A stretch of DNA of 64,000 nt from Marinomonas gallaica (GCF_001639745.1 NZ_LTAX01000007.1:62001-126000), one strand, 5' to 3'; positions 26,060 to 34,439 are shown, numbered from the stretch's first letter. Numbers and translations: made by a program. The notes: generated by a model not told the origin, from the letters alone.

Positions 26060-26074
26060 TTTACGATCTTTTAC
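26060..26074. promoter_or_regulatory. CpxR box
   Basis: TTTAC-GATCT-TTTAC on the plus strand, which is GTAAA-N5-GTAAA on the minus strand, a perfect match to the CpxR consensus. It lies between divergent cpxR and the cpxP-like gene; a further TTTAC is at 26091-26095. This implies autoregulation and co-regulation of both genes. Confidence 0.85.
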
Positions 26075-26171
26075 GTTGTGCGGACGTTGCTTTACCTTGA
26101 AGAACTTATTCTAGATTCATGTGCTGTGAAGACAGCCTTATACACAGTATCTTATTGAAGGAAAAGAAATT

Positions 26172-26657
26172 ATGAATATCCGTAAAAAAATGATGGTTGT
26201 AGGTTTGGCGCTTCCTTTAATGCTTGGTACGGCCAGCGCATTTGCTGGCGGTAAAAATCATGATAAAGAAGGGCGCGAACATTGTGGGTCTGATGCTCAC
26301 CTTATGCAGAAACTCGATTTAAGTGATAAACAGCAAGCTCAAATGAAAGCATTGCGCATGTCAGTTCATAAAAACATGAAAGCTCGTCATGAATCAAAAG
26401 AAGGTGTTCGATCATCACATCGTCAAGCTGCAGATGAGTTGGTCATGGCGGATAAGTTTGATAAAAAAGCGGCCGAGAAGTTTGCTCAAAGTATGGCGGA
26501 TCAGCAAGCTAGAATGATGGTGCAGCGCATGATGCATCAACATGAGATGTTTGGTGTGCTAACACCTGAGCAAAAAGAGCAATTTACAGCATTGAAAAAA
26601 GAAGCATCAGAGGCCTGTAAAAGTGACAAGCCTCGTCATGGTAAAAAACACGATTAA
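26172..26657 (+). CDS. cpxP: Periplasmic Spy/CpxP family protein
   Basis: Small stress chaperone/adaptor of 161 residues. A signal peptide (LALPLMLGTASAFAG) is followed by an all-helical mature protein rich in Met, Lys, His and Gln with two LTxxQ-type motifs: DLSDKQQAQMK and LTPEQKEQF. CpxP inhibits CpxA and delivers misfolded proteins; Spy is a chaperone. The position opposite cpxRA and the CpxR box upstream favour the CpxP role. The His/Met-rich ends could bind metal. AAGGAAAAG gives a good ribosome binding site, and a terminator follows. Confidence 0.85.
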   Translation: MNIRKKMMVVGLALPLMLGTASAFAGGKNHDKEGREHCGSDAHLMQKLDLSDKQQAQMKALRMSVHKNMKARHESKEGVRSSHRQAADELVMADKFDKKAAEKFAQSMADQQARMMVQRMMHQHEMFGVLTPEQKEQFTALKKEASEACKSDKPRHGKKHD

Positions 26658-26702
26658 TAGCATCCATTCCTAAATACCAGTAAATATTATCAAATAAGAA
26701 TT

Positions 26703-26732
26703 GCCCTGCTTCGAAAGAAGTGGGGCTTTTTG
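26703..26732 (+). terminator. Terminator of the cpxP-like gene
   Basis: GCCCTGCTTC (26703-26712), GAAA-type loop, GAAGTGGGGC (26717-26726), then TTTTT. Confidence 0.8.
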
Positions 26733-26855
26733 TATTATGGCCAGTACGTTATTTTGAATAAGTGTGTTGAATTATGAAGTGCTGCTTTATATTTCTAAAT
26801 GGTTGTTTAGGGTAATATTAGGATCTTTACATCCTCTCAAAAGTAAGGATCTGCT

Positions 26856-27788
26856 TTGGACGTTGTGCTTAATATTACCGCTCCTATCTTCTTTCTTATC
26901 CTATTAGGCTTCGCTGGCACGCGGTTTGGATTGTTGCCTAAAGAGGCTCTGCCAGCGTTGAGTCGTTTTGTTCTTTATTTTGCCTTGCCATCGGTGATGA
27001 TTACCAAGATATCTGCGCTCGATTTAAGGGCGGTTGTCAACGTGCCGTATATGTTTGTGTATGCACTAGGTGGACTGGTGGCTTTTTTCATAACATTAGT
27101 CATTGTTCGTTACGTGTTAAAAGAAGTCTGGAGTGTGGCGGCGGTTAGTAGCATGGGGGCGATGATGCCCAACAGCTCCTTTATTGGTTTTCCAATTCTG
27201 CTTCAATATTTAGAGAATGCGCCTGCCCAAGCGTTTGCTATGGCATTGGTCGTGGAGAATATTATCTTTTTGCCTTTAGCGCTGATGCTCATTGAATCCT
27301 TTTACAACCATCAGCCTGGTGTTGGAAAGCAGGTGTTTGTGAAAGTTCTCAAGCGTATTGCAAGCAATCCTATTATTTTGTCCGTGTTCGCTGGGATTAT
27401 GCTGTCTCTGCTGGATCTGCGATTACCACATTTTATAGGTGGTGGGCTTGAGCTTCTTGCAATGGCTGCGGCGCCAAGTGCACTGGTTGTGATTGGTGGT
27501 TCTTTGGTGGGTGTTGCTATTGCTGGCAGCAAAGTTCGAACCGGAATCGTTGCTAGTATTAAGCTGTTGCTCTTTCCAATGGTCGTATTTATTAGCTTAC
27601 AGGCTTTTCAAGATATGCCTAGTGAGCTTCAAGTTTCGGTACTTGTTTTTGCGGCTATGCCGATGTTCAGTATTTTCCCGATTTTAGGCGGTGAATACGG
27701 GCAACGAAGCTTCTGTTCAAGCACCTTGTTGGTGACGACTGTGTTGTCGTTCTTTAGCATCAGCGCATTATTGCTATTATTACATTGA
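26856..27788 (+). CDS. AEC family permease (auxin efflux carrier type)
   Basis: Membrane transporter of 310 residues with about ten hydrophobic helices in two inverted halves, as in the bile/arsenite/riboflavin superfamily. ITAPIFFLILLGFAG at the start, MMPNSSFIGFPILL in the fifth helix and AAPSALVVIGGSL in the second half are typical of the family, which often exports or exchanges carboxylates such as malonate or malate. The start is TTG, preceded by AAGTAAGGAT. Substrate and regulation are not evident. Confidence 0.85.
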   Translation: MDVVLNITAPIFFLILLGFAGTRFGLLPKEALPALSRFVLYFALPSVMITKISALDLRAVVNVPYMFVYALGGLVAFFITLVIVRYVLKEVWSVAAVSSMGAMMPNSSFIGFPILLQYLENAPAQAFAMALVVENIIFLPLALMLIESFYNHQPGVGKQVFVKVLKRIASNPIILSVFAGIMLSLLDLRLPHFIGGGLELLAMAAAPSALVVIGGSLVGVAIAGSKVRTGIVASIKLLLFPMVVFISLQAFQDMPSELQVSVLVFAAMPMFSIFPILGGEYGQRSFCSSTLLVTTVLSFFSISALLLLLH

Positions 27789-28172
27789 GTTAGCCATGTG
27801 CGTATAGCGTGGGTTTAAACCAACCATCTCATGACGCTATTTCCTTGAATGTCGTAAATGGTGATAAGAGAGGCGTATTTAGCAAGACTATAAGGGCAGC
27901 AAGCGCATATTATTACTCTCGACATCGCGTCATATATTTGCTCTGCCCGATATTGTATGCGAAGTCCTCTATGGAATGGTGATCTATTTCGATCGCTTTC
28001 AAATGGTTATCTAGCTTTCATAAATGGGGGATTGCTAGGTGACCGCAGACGAAGTGTCCTTTTACACTGAGTATGCCGAAAGTGATTAACGTCACCCTTT
28101 AAGGGAAGTATGCGCGACTCTTCAACACCCCGCATACTTCCCTTTTTTTATCCCTTCTTAGCTCCACTTTAT
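27789..28172. other. Non-coding gap, possible small RNA or small ORF
   Basis: 384 bases between the AEC permease and gntR. It ends in a strong plus-strand terminator that lies over 300 bases past the permease stop. A 37-codon frame starts at ATG 27957 and a 16-codon frame at a GTG near 28039 after AGG; neither has a recognisable product. A separate short transcript ending at 28150 is possible. Confidence 0.4.
28101..28150 (+). terminator. Strong terminator, plus strand
   Basis: AAGGGAAGTATGCG (28101-28114) pairs perfectly with CGCATACTTCCCTT (28131-28144), followed by a run of T. The minus-strand T-run is poor, so it serves plus-strand transcription, although gntR ends toward it from the other side. 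Confidence 0.85.
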
Positions 28173-29177
28173 CTAAATTTTCTTGATGCTTTCGCCACAT
28201 TCAATTTCGTAGGCCAATTCAATCACCGAGGCGTGTCGCGCTTCTCCGTGAATATTTTTAAGTAATTGTTGGGCGGCTAAGCGTCCCATTTCCTCTCGCG
28301 GCGTTACGACCGTTGCTAGCAGTGGCACCATTGCCCTGGCGATATCATGACCATGAAACCCCGCAATACCTATATCTTCGGGTACTCGTAAACCTTTCTT
28401 TTGGCAAGCATACAACGCGCCGATGGCTAGGTCATCATTGGTGCAAAAGATGCCATCAATATCGGGATACTCAGACAGTACTTCTTCGAGAAATTTTGCG
28501 CCTAGTGTGAATGAAGAGGCTGATCGGGTTTCTTTGATCGCAGCGGTAAGGTTATTAGCCGCCATTGCTTGCTTGTAACCTGCAATTTTTTGCAAGGTAC
28601 GTTCATCCATTCGGGCAGCAAAGTAGACGATATTGCGGTGACCATGATCAATCATGGTTTGCGTCATCTCTCGAGCCGCTGCGCTGTTGTTGATGCCAAT
28701 GATATGCAGCGGACTTGTCGATGTGGAGTCCATGATTTCAATGACAGGAATACCAGCGTTCTCAAGCATCTTTTGGGCTTTGGGTGTGTGCTGGCTTTCT
28801 GAAATGATTAAGGCATCAACGTTATAAGATAGCAGTGTTGCAATGCGTTGCTCTTCTAGGTCTTGGCTGTAGCCAAAGTGAGCGAGCATGGTTTGGTAGC
28901 CTTCGGGCTCTAGGACGGTTTCGATACCACGAATGACTTCTGCAAAGACTTGGTTTGTTAGTGACGGTAGCAATACACCAACGGCGTGGCTTTTGGATTT
29001 AGAGAGAATGTCTGGCGCGCGATTAGGGATGTAGCCTAAGTCGTCCAATGCGTGTTGAATTTTATCGCGTAGCGGGTCAGATACTTGATCTGGGTTACGG
29101 ATAAAACGGCTCACGGTCATTTTAGTGACGCCGACTCGTTCGGCCACATCTTGAAGTGTAGGGCGCTTTTTCTTCAT
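28173..29177 (-). CDS. gntR: Gluconate operon repressor GntR (LacI family)
   Basis: LacI-family regulator of 334 residues, very close to E. coli GntR throughout by recall: KKKRPTLQDVAERVGVTKMT starts the helix-turn-helix, then GYIPNRAPDILS, GVLLPSLTNQVFAEV, GYQTMLAHFGY and IFCTNDDLAIGA, with a C-terminal ECGESIKKI. GntR represses gluconate genes and is released by gluconate. It lies downstream of gntK on the same strand. Two perfect GTTACCGGTAAC sites before the TRAP operon are its evident targets; none is seen directly before gntR. Confidence 0.93.
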   Translation of the reverse strand: MKKKRPTLQDVAERVGVTKMTVSRFIRNPDQVSDPLRDKIQHALDDLGYIPNRAPDILSKSKSHAVGVLLPSLTNQVFAEVIRGIETVLEPEGYQTMLAHFGYSQDLEEQRIATLLSYNVDALIISESQHTPKAQKMLENAGIPVIEIMDSTSTSPLHIIGINNSAAAREMTQTMIDHGHRNIVYFAARMDERTLQKIAGYKQAMAANNLTAAIKETRSASSFTLGAKFLEEVLSEYPDIDGIFCTNDDLAIGALYACQKKGLRVPEDIGIAGFHGHDIARAMVPLLATVVTPREEMGRLAAQQLLKNIHGEARHASVIELAYEIECGESIKKI

Positions 29178-29280
29178 CCTGTTAGGTCTTTTTTAAAGTA
29201 TTGTTAGCGGTCACATTACCACATAGAGAGTTCGGAGCGTATCGACCAGATACCAAAAACACAAACAATAATAAGAAGTT

Positions 29281-29310
29281 AGCTGACACTTGCGTTTCGC
29301 AGTATCAGCT
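29281..29310 (-). other. Imperfect hairpin between gntK and gntR
   Basis: AGCTGA...TGCG, TTT, CGCA...TCAGCT. It follows the gntK stop on the minus strand without a good T-run, so it may be an mRNA-stabilising hairpin or a weak attenuator before gntR. Confidence 0.4.
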
Positions 29311-29316
29311 ATCAAG

Positions 29317-29811
29317 TTATCGTAATGCCAGCTCTGAGACGCTTTTCGAAAAAACATCATCCAGCGAATGGCGAATGTCGATTGCAATCACATCCGGTTC
29401 GTTCTCTGGTTCTACTAAGGTTTCAAACTGACTTTCCAGCATACTTTTTCCGTTAAAGTAGTGACCATCACGTTTCTGGTGGCGCTGCCAAATGGTGTCG
29501 AAATCTCCTTGTAGATAGACAATGGCAAGGTCGTCTATATTGTTGCGCAAAATATCACGATAAGATGGCTTTAAACTTGAGCACGCCACCACCGCTGAAT
29601 CGTTATCACGTAGAATGTGGTTAAGCGTGTTTAACCAGCCGTAACGATCCTCGTCTGTGAGCGGAATACTTTGACGCATCTTTTTAACATTGTTCTCACA
29701 ATGATAATCATCGCCATCGAAAAAAGGAAAACCGTAATGGTCCGCGAGTTTTTGTCCCATAGAGGACTTACCGCATCCAGAAACGCCCATCACAATGATT
29801 TTCTTTATCAT
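29317..29811 (-). CDS. gntK: Gluconokinase
   Basis: Phosphorylates D-gluconate to 6-phosphogluconate with ATP, feeding the Entner-Doudoroff or pentose phosphate path. The protein has 164 residues, the GntK/IdnK size. The P-loop is GVSGCGKSS, then FFDGDDYH, PLTDEDRYGWL, CSSLKPSYRD and GHYFNGKSMLESQF, all family hallmarks. I start at the ATG ending at 29811, where the family begins and AGGAGAG precedes; an upstream in-frame ATG adds MLRRRGTN. It lies between the TRAP genes and gntR. Confidence 0.93.
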   Translation of the reverse strand: MIKKIIVMGVSGCGKSSMGQKLADHYGFPFFDGDDYHCENNVKKMRQSIPLTDEDRYGWLNTLNHILRDNDSAVVACSSLKPSYRDILRNNIDDLAIVYLQGDFDTIWQRHQKRDGHYFNGKSMLESQFETLVEPENEPDVIAIDIRHSLDDVFSKSVSELALR

Positions 29812-29826
29812 ATTAGTGCCTCTCCT

Positions 29827-29850
29827 GCGAAGCACCTGGTCGTGCTTCGC
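29827..29850 (-). other. Perfect 9-bp hairpin just upstream of gntK
   Basis: GCGAAGCAC (29827-29835), 6-base loop, GTGCTTCGC (29842-29850). It sits between dctM and the gntK Shine-Dalgarno and has no T-run. It may protect a processed mRNA end or tune gntK translation. Confidence 0.55.
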
Positions 29851-29901
29851 GATATCTGTAGATGTTGCAATTAAGTAGTTCTGTTCAAAATATAAGCGTT
29901 T

Positions 29902-31218
29902 CTATTTCCACCAGATTGCCAGCTGAGGGAAGAAAATTACCAAGGCCAGTACCGTCACTTGAAGGGCGATGAAAGGCAGCAATGAGCTGAAAATTTCTCC
30001 TAAGCTAATGTCTTTTGGCGCAACCGATTTAAGATAGAAGGCTGCCGGACCAAACGGTGGTGATAGGAAAGACACCTGCATGTTTAGACAGAACACAACA
30101 CCAAACCAAACGGGGTCTAGTCCAAGATTGGTAATAATTGGCACAAAGATTGGCATGGTTAACAGTGCCACGCCGACCCAATCTAGGAACATGCCTAGTA
30201 CCAGTAAGATCGCCATCATGATCAGCACGGTGCCCATAACGCTGCCGCCAGATAGGGATAGAATCGTCTCTTCAACGAAATCAATACCGCCCATAAGGTT
30301 ATATACGCCGACCAGTGCTGTTGCACCGATGCCGATCCAGATGATCATGCCGCAGGTGCTCATAGTCGCTTTAGCACTTTCCTTGAGCATGTCGAATGTT
30401 AATTCGCCACGAACCCAAGCGCTGAAAATAATTCCGACGACACCCAGAGCTGAGGCTTCAGTTACCGATGCGATACCGGTATAGATACTGCCTAAAACAA
30501 CGGCTACGGAAAGGATGGGAAAGAATAGCGCTTTGAAATAGTTGGTGTTCTTGTCTTGAGCCAGCTCTTCGTCACTCGGAAGAGGTGCATATTCTGGGTG
30601 CATACGACTGATGATGAGTACATAAGCCATATAGGAAAAGGCTAGGATCAAGGCGGGTAAAAAAGCCGACTTAAATAAATCGCCAATAGACACACTTGCT
30701 GTTAGGCCATAGATAATCAGCACGATACTGGGTGGCAGCATGGTACCGAGTGCACCGCCAGCACAGGTCGTACCGATCGCCAATTTTCGGTTGTAACCGA
30801 GGCGTAGCATTTGTGGCAGTGCAAGAATGCCCAATAAGACAGTCTCACCACCGATTACCCCTGACATAGAGGCAAGTATGATCGCGACCACTAAGGTCTG
30901 GACAGCGACACCGCCACGCACCTTGCGCCCGACGACTTTCATGGCATCGAATAAGTCTCTGGCAATGCCAGAGCGGTCGAGTAAGGCGGCCATGAGCACA
31001 AACATGGGTACGGCCAAAAAGACATAGCTGCCAACAAAGCTGTATAAGCGACTAGTGACCAACGGTAGAGCATCAATTCCAAACCAGCCGACGGCAAAAA
31101 TGAGTGCCACCAGCCCGGTTACCATGGCTAACTGCATACCTGTAAGCAACAGAAGGATCATGGAAACTAGCATTAGTAGGCTGCCGTAGCCTATGCCCAA
31201 AGCGGATAAATCAAACAT
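29902..31218 (-). CDS. dctM: TRAP transporter large permease (DctM type)
   Basis: Large membrane subunit of a tripartite ATP-independent periplasmic transporter, 438 residues with about 12 helices. SGVIGGETVLLG, TCAGGALGTMLPPSIVLIIYG and a C-terminal SFLSPPFGPAAFYLKSVAP are typical DctM signatures. It works with the small subunit and the binding protein, using the sodium gradient. Context with gntK and gntR and the operators upstream indicates gluconate or a related sugar acid as substrate. It begins one base after the dctQ stop. Confidence 0.9.
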   Translation of the reverse strand: MFDLSALGIGYGSLLMLVSMILLLLTGMQLAMVTGLVALIFAVGWFGIDALPLVTSRLYSFVGSYVFLAVPMFVLMAALLDRSGIARDLFDAMKVVGRKVRGGVAVQTLVVAIILASMSGVIGGETVLLGILALPQMLRLGYNRKLAIGTTCAGGALGTMLPPSIVLIIYGLTASVSIGDLFKSAFLPALILAFSYMAYVLIISRMHPEYAPLPSDEELAQDKNTNYFKALFFPILSVAVVLGSIYTGIASVTEASALGVVGIIFSAWVRGELTFDMLKESAKATMSTCGMIIWIGIGATALVGVYNLMGGIDFVEETILSLSGGSVMGTVLIMMAILLVLGMFLDWVGVALLTMPIFVPIITNLGLDPVWFGVVFCLNMQVSFLSPPFGPAAFYLKSVAPKDISLGEIFSSLLPFIALQVTVLALVIFFPQLAIWWK

Positions 31219-31219
31219 G

Positions 31220-31771
31220 CTATGACTTCCTTAGGTTCAGTATTTCTTGGATTAGGTGCAGAGCAAACTGAACCCACATCACACATACAGTTATGAATAT
31301 GGTGATTTTCACGTAGGCAGGGAATGGCGGGTTCCAAGCAGAACCGGATGTTTCAAAATGAATGTCACCAAAAGGGGAAAAAATAGCACTTTCGGTCATT
31401 TGATACGCCGCATACGCAAGTAACCCTGCAAAAATAAGCCCCATAATATGATGGAAAACATTCAAATATTGACGGGTGCGGTCTGAAACAGCATCGTAAA
31501 TGAGGACGACGCGCACGTGTTTGTTGGTGGCTAGGGCATAGATGCCACCAAATACGAATAAACAGCCACCGATAAATGAAGCCGATTCGTGGACCCACAT
31601 GGTCGGGGCATTAAACACATAGCGCATGACAACTTCGTAAAAAGAGATGCCGACGGTAAATAAAAACAGCAAGCTCAAGGCGTTACCAAGGCGTACGATG
31701 GCTTTATCTAATAGGTTTCGCGGCTGTTCTGTTGGATCTTCTGTCTGCGGAATAGGAGTATTTTTCTTCAT
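31220..31771 (-). CDS. dctQ: TRAP transporter small permease (DctQ type)
   Basis: Small membrane subunit of the TRAP transporter, 183 residues with four hydrophobic helices: one near 30-50 (LSLLFLFTVGISFYEVVMRY), then WVHESASFIGGCLFVFGGIYA, MGLIFAGLLAYAAYQM and ITIFITVCVMWVQFALH. RYVFN-type and W-hE segments are conserved in the family. It is cytoplasmic at both ends and packs against DctM. Confidence 0.88.
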   Translation of the reverse strand: MKKNTPIPQTEDPTEQPRNLLDKAIVRLGNALSLLFLFTVGISFYEVVMRYVFNAPTMWVHESASFIGGCLFVFGGIYALATNKHVRVVLIYDAVSDRTRQYLNVFHHIMGLIFAGLLAYAAYQMTESAIFSPFGDIHFETSGSAWNPPFPAYVKITIFITVCVMWVQFALHLIQEILNLRKS

Positions 31772-31791
31772 GGGGTAGGGTCCAGTTTAAA

Positions 31792-31836
31792 ACAGGCGCT
31801 AGGAAATCGGCTTATGACCGGTTGTCCAGCGCCTGT
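31792..31836 (-). terminator. Intergenic hairpin between dctP and dctQ
   Basis: ACAGGCGCT (31792-31800) pairs with AGCGCCTGT (31828-31836), with T-runs on both strands and an inner CGG/CCG stem. Placed right after the binding-protein gene, it probably acts as a partial terminator or 3' stabiliser so that DctP is made in excess over the membrane subunits. Confidence 0.6.
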
Positions 31837-31864
31837 TTTGTTTGGCATCAAGGCTTCTTAGGTG

Positions 31865-32881
31865 TTAAAGAAGGCCGTTTTCTTCTAGGTAAGTTGTTAC
31901 AGAGTCATACACTTTTTGTGCATTTGGAGACTCTTTTGCAAACTCTTCCCATTGCGTACGAGCGATCGCTCGGAATTTTTTACGTTCTTCTGCAGACCAA
32001 TCATGAATAGTGATATTTGGGTCTTCTTGAGCCGCTTTAACGGCTTTCTGATCCGCAATACGAAGCTGTGTTGTAATATCGTTGGCGAAGTCACGTACTG
32101 AAACGGTCATGATGGCTTGCAGATCTTCAGGCAGCTTGTTCCATTTTTTCAAACTCATTGAGATATCAATCAATGGTAATGAATGGAAACCTGGCTGAAC
32201 GGGATGGGGAGCAATATCATTCATGCCCGCTTTTTGGTTTGTCGAAAATACAGTGTAATCTGCGGCATCAATAACGCCTTTGCTAAGACCTGTGAAAACT
32301 TCAGAACCTGGTAAGTTAACGGGTGTTGCACCGGCTGCCGCGAATACTTTTTGCACTAAACCTTCAGGAGCGCGAAGTTTAAGGCCTTTTAGGTCATCAA
32401 CACCGTCTAAAGGTACGCGCGAAACGAAGGACTCTACGCCCGTCGTTGAGCCACCAATGAACTTTACACCATAGGGTGCGTACAGTTCGTTCATTAGTTC
32501 GTAGCCGCCGCCATAATTAATGTATTGCAATAATTGGCTTGTATCAGACCAAGCACCAACGGTATTGCCAATTAAACCGAACGCTGCATCTTTACCCGAG
32601 AAAAACTCAGTTGCCGTTACTTGGCCATCAAGAATGCCCATTTTAATACCGTCTAATGTTTCTGTGTGTTTGAACACACTGCCGACAGGTAATAGGTTGA
32701 TTTTGATGCGACCGCCTGACATTTCTTCCACGCGCTCAGTCCACTCTTTCTGAACTTGGAAATTTTTGTCGCCAGATGGGTCTGATGATTGGAATTTAAA
32801 GGTGAAATCAGCAGCCAGTGCAGATGTTGAAAGTGCGCCTGCAATCGTGGCAGTAAGTAACGTCTTAGCAAATTTGCTCAT
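31865..32881 (-). CDS. dctP: TRAP transporter substrate-binding protein (DctP type), probable gluconate
   Basis: Periplasmic solute receptor of 338 residues and first gene of the operon. A signal peptide ends at STSALAADF. The family signature is seen in GVESFVSRVPLDGVDDLKGLKLRAPEGLVQKVF, including the Arg that binds the substrate carboxylate, and in AADYTVFSTNQKAG. The substrate is inferred, not seen: the linked gluconokinase and GntR, and the two GntR-type operators before this gene, point to gluconate or a close aldonate. Confidence 0.9.
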   Translation of the reverse strand: MSKFAKTLLTATIAGALSTSALAADFTFKFQSSDPSGDKNFQVQKEWTERVEEMSGGRIKINLLPVGSVFKHTETLDGIKMGILDGQVTATEFFSGKDAAFGLIGNTVGAWSDTSQLLQYINYGGGYELMNELYAPYGVKFIGGSTTGVESFVSRVPLDGVDDLKGLKLRAPEGLVQKVFAAAGATPVNLPGSEVFTGLSKGVIDAADYTVFSTNQKAGMNDIAPHPVQPGFHSLPLIDISMSLKKWNKLPEDLQAIMTVSVRDFANDITTQLRIADQKAVKAAQEDPNITIHDWSAEERKKFRAIARTQWEEFAKESPNAQKVYDSVTTYLEENGLL

Positions 32882-32940
32882 GATGTTTTCCCGCTATTTA
32901 TTGTTTTGAAGGAAGATAAAGTCACAAGTGACGAGGATAT

Positions 32941-32974
32941 GTTACCGGTAACTTGGGTGAATGTTACCGGTAAC
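32941..32974 (-). promoter_or_regulatory. Two GntR operators in the TRAP/gluconate promoter
   Basis: GTTACCGGTAAC occurs at 32941-32952 and 32963-32974, perfect 12-bp palindromes with centres 22 bp apart, so they lie on the same DNA face. They match the E. coli GntR operator consensus as I recall it. The upstream one covers the spacer and the edge of the -10 element, so bound repressor would block RNA polymerase. Confidence 0.85.
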
Positions 32975-32990
32975 TTTTGCTGCTCGTCAA
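32961..32990 (-). promoter_or_regulatory. Probable promoter of dctPQM-gntK-gntR
   Basis: On the minus strand: TTGACG (32990-32985), 18 bases, TAACAT (32966-32961). It overlaps the upstream GntR operator and lies about 80 bases before the dctP start. Confidence 0.6.
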
Positions 32991-33118
32991 CAGGCATCTA
33001 TAGAAAATATGAGTCAGAGTGAGCGCTGCTTCTCTGAGCGTTCTAGAAATCTATAAAAATTAACGAGTTAGATAATTAGAAAAATACGGCGATAGAAGAA
33101 GGTGAGAAATCGGATCGG

Positions 33119-34015
33119 TTAACTTAAGCATTGGTCTTTTGGCATAACGCGTTTTAGTTCATTTTGTAGCCAAGTTAATGCAGGGCCTTTAGTAAGACCT
33201 CTGGGCCATACAATATCAATAGGGGCTTGCCAAGTTTGATGATCAAAGCTGACATCAAGCTTAATTAGTTCTTTTTTATCAATATAGGGTTGGGCTAAGT
33301 AAAGCGGAAGATAACTCCAGCCAATGCCTTGTTTGACTAATGTGAGTGCGTTAAGCGTGCTTGAACACCACCATACGTTAGGTGTCACACTCATCAACAT
33401 GGGGGATTCCAATTGTTGGCTGCCACGTATGGCAATTTGCCGATAGGGGTATAAATCGGGTTCGTTAATAGCTTCTCGTCGCGCCAGTTCATGATCAGGG
33501 TGACAGATGGGAACCATTGGTATCTGGCCAATGTAACAGAAATCCACTTCTTTGATGGCACTGATTTCAGACACCATAATGCCAAAAGAAGCCTGATTAT
33601 TAAGTAGCAGTGGAATGATGTCGGGTGAGGGGTGAGTTTGAATGTCTAGTTGCGTATATGGGAACTTATGACAAAAAGTGGCTAAGACAGAGGCAACGGC
33701 AGGTGTCATCAAAGCATCGTCTAATACAATCCGTAAATTACTTTCTTCTTGTTGGTTGATTGCCTTAGCCATTTGTACAAACTCTTCCGATTGCGCTAGT
33801 AAGGCTTTTGCGCTGCGGTAAAGGCGTTCGCCAGCAGGGGTTAGCATGGGTTTTCGTGTGCTACGATCAAACAGCTCGACATCCAGGTCGATCTCAAGAG
33901 AGCTAATGGCGTGACTGACTGCTGATTGAGCTTTTCCTAAGCGTCTAGCGCAGGCGGAAAAGGACCCTAAGTCGGCGGATAGCACTAACATACGGATGTG
34001 TTCTAAATTTTGCAT
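33119..34015 (-). CDS. LysR family transcriptional regulator
   Basis: LysR-type regulator of 298 residues. Helix-turn-helix at about 18-37 (GSFSACARRLGKAQSAVSHA), linker helix to about 85, then a two-lobe effector domain. The targets are unknown. It is divergent from the SMR transporter gene by about 100 bases, the usual place for a LysR target, so it may control sugE; nothing in the sequence proves this. There is no link to the upstream gluconate genes beyond same-strand proximity. Confidence 0.88.
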   Translation of the reverse strand: MQNLEHIRMLVLSADLGSFSACARRLGKAQSAVSHAISSLEIDLDVELFDRSTRKPMLTPAGERLYRSAKALLAQSEEFVQMAKAINQQEESNLRIVLDDALMTPAVASVLATFCHKFPYTQLDIQTHPSPDIIPLLLNNQASFGIMVSEISAIKEVDFCYIGQIPMVPICHPDHELARREAINEPDLYPYRQIAIRGSQQLESPMLMSVTPNVWWCSSTLNALTLVKQGIGWSYLPLYLAQPYIDKKELIKLDVSFDHQTWQAPIDIVWPRGLTKGPALTWLQNELKRVMPKDQCLS

Positions 34016-34121
34016 ATCTATTTAATCGATAGTAACTAACTTTAAACCATCATATATCCAGATATTATAAAGGGCAATACGGCATGTTTGCTGGCTACAA
34101 CTCTATAAGTGGAGGTGAATA

Positions 34122-34439
34122 ATGGGATGGATATATTTATTGTTGGCTGGATTGACTGAGATTGGTTGGCCATTAGGCATGAAGATCGCACAAGAATCGT
34201 CTACTAAATGGCCGGGTCTATTGATGGCTGTATTCTTTTTAATCACCAGTGGCGTATTGCTATGGCTAGCGCAAAGAGATATTCCAATGGGGACGGCTTA
34301 CGCTGTGTGGACAGGGATTGGTGCAGCGGGTACGTTTATGATTGGTGTGATGTTTTTTAACGATCCTGCGTCGCTTATTCGATACTTAGGTATTTTATTG
34401 ATTATCAGCGGTGTTGTCGTTCTTAAATTAGCGCACTAA
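34122..34439 (+). CDS. sugE: SMR family transporter, SugE/Gdx type
   Basis: Small multidrug-resistance family exporter of 105 residues with four helices. The essential Glu is in AGLTEIGWP (Glu13); AVWTGIGAAGTFMIGVMFF carries the family signature. The Gdx branch (SugE) exports guanidinium; other SMR members export quaternary ammonium compounds. W-Y-L-L-L start and G-W pair fit SugE rather than EmrE. GGAGGTGAATA gives a strong ribosome binding site. No guanidine riboswitch was recognised upstream. Confidence 0.85.
   Translation: MGWIYLLLAGLTEIGWPLGMKIAQESSTKWPGLLMAVFFLITSGVLLWLAQRDIPMGTAYAVWTGIGAAGTFMIGVMFFNDPASLIRYLGILLIISGVVVLKLAH

Noticed and set aside
30080..30484. 134-codon plus-strand frame inside dctM
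   Set aside because: Pro/Thr/Ser-rich antisense shadow of a membrane-protein gene with clear TRAP signatures.
34041..34121. Guanidine riboswitch before sugE
   Set aside because: Only one ACGG is present and no pair of short hairpins with ACGR loops could be drawn.
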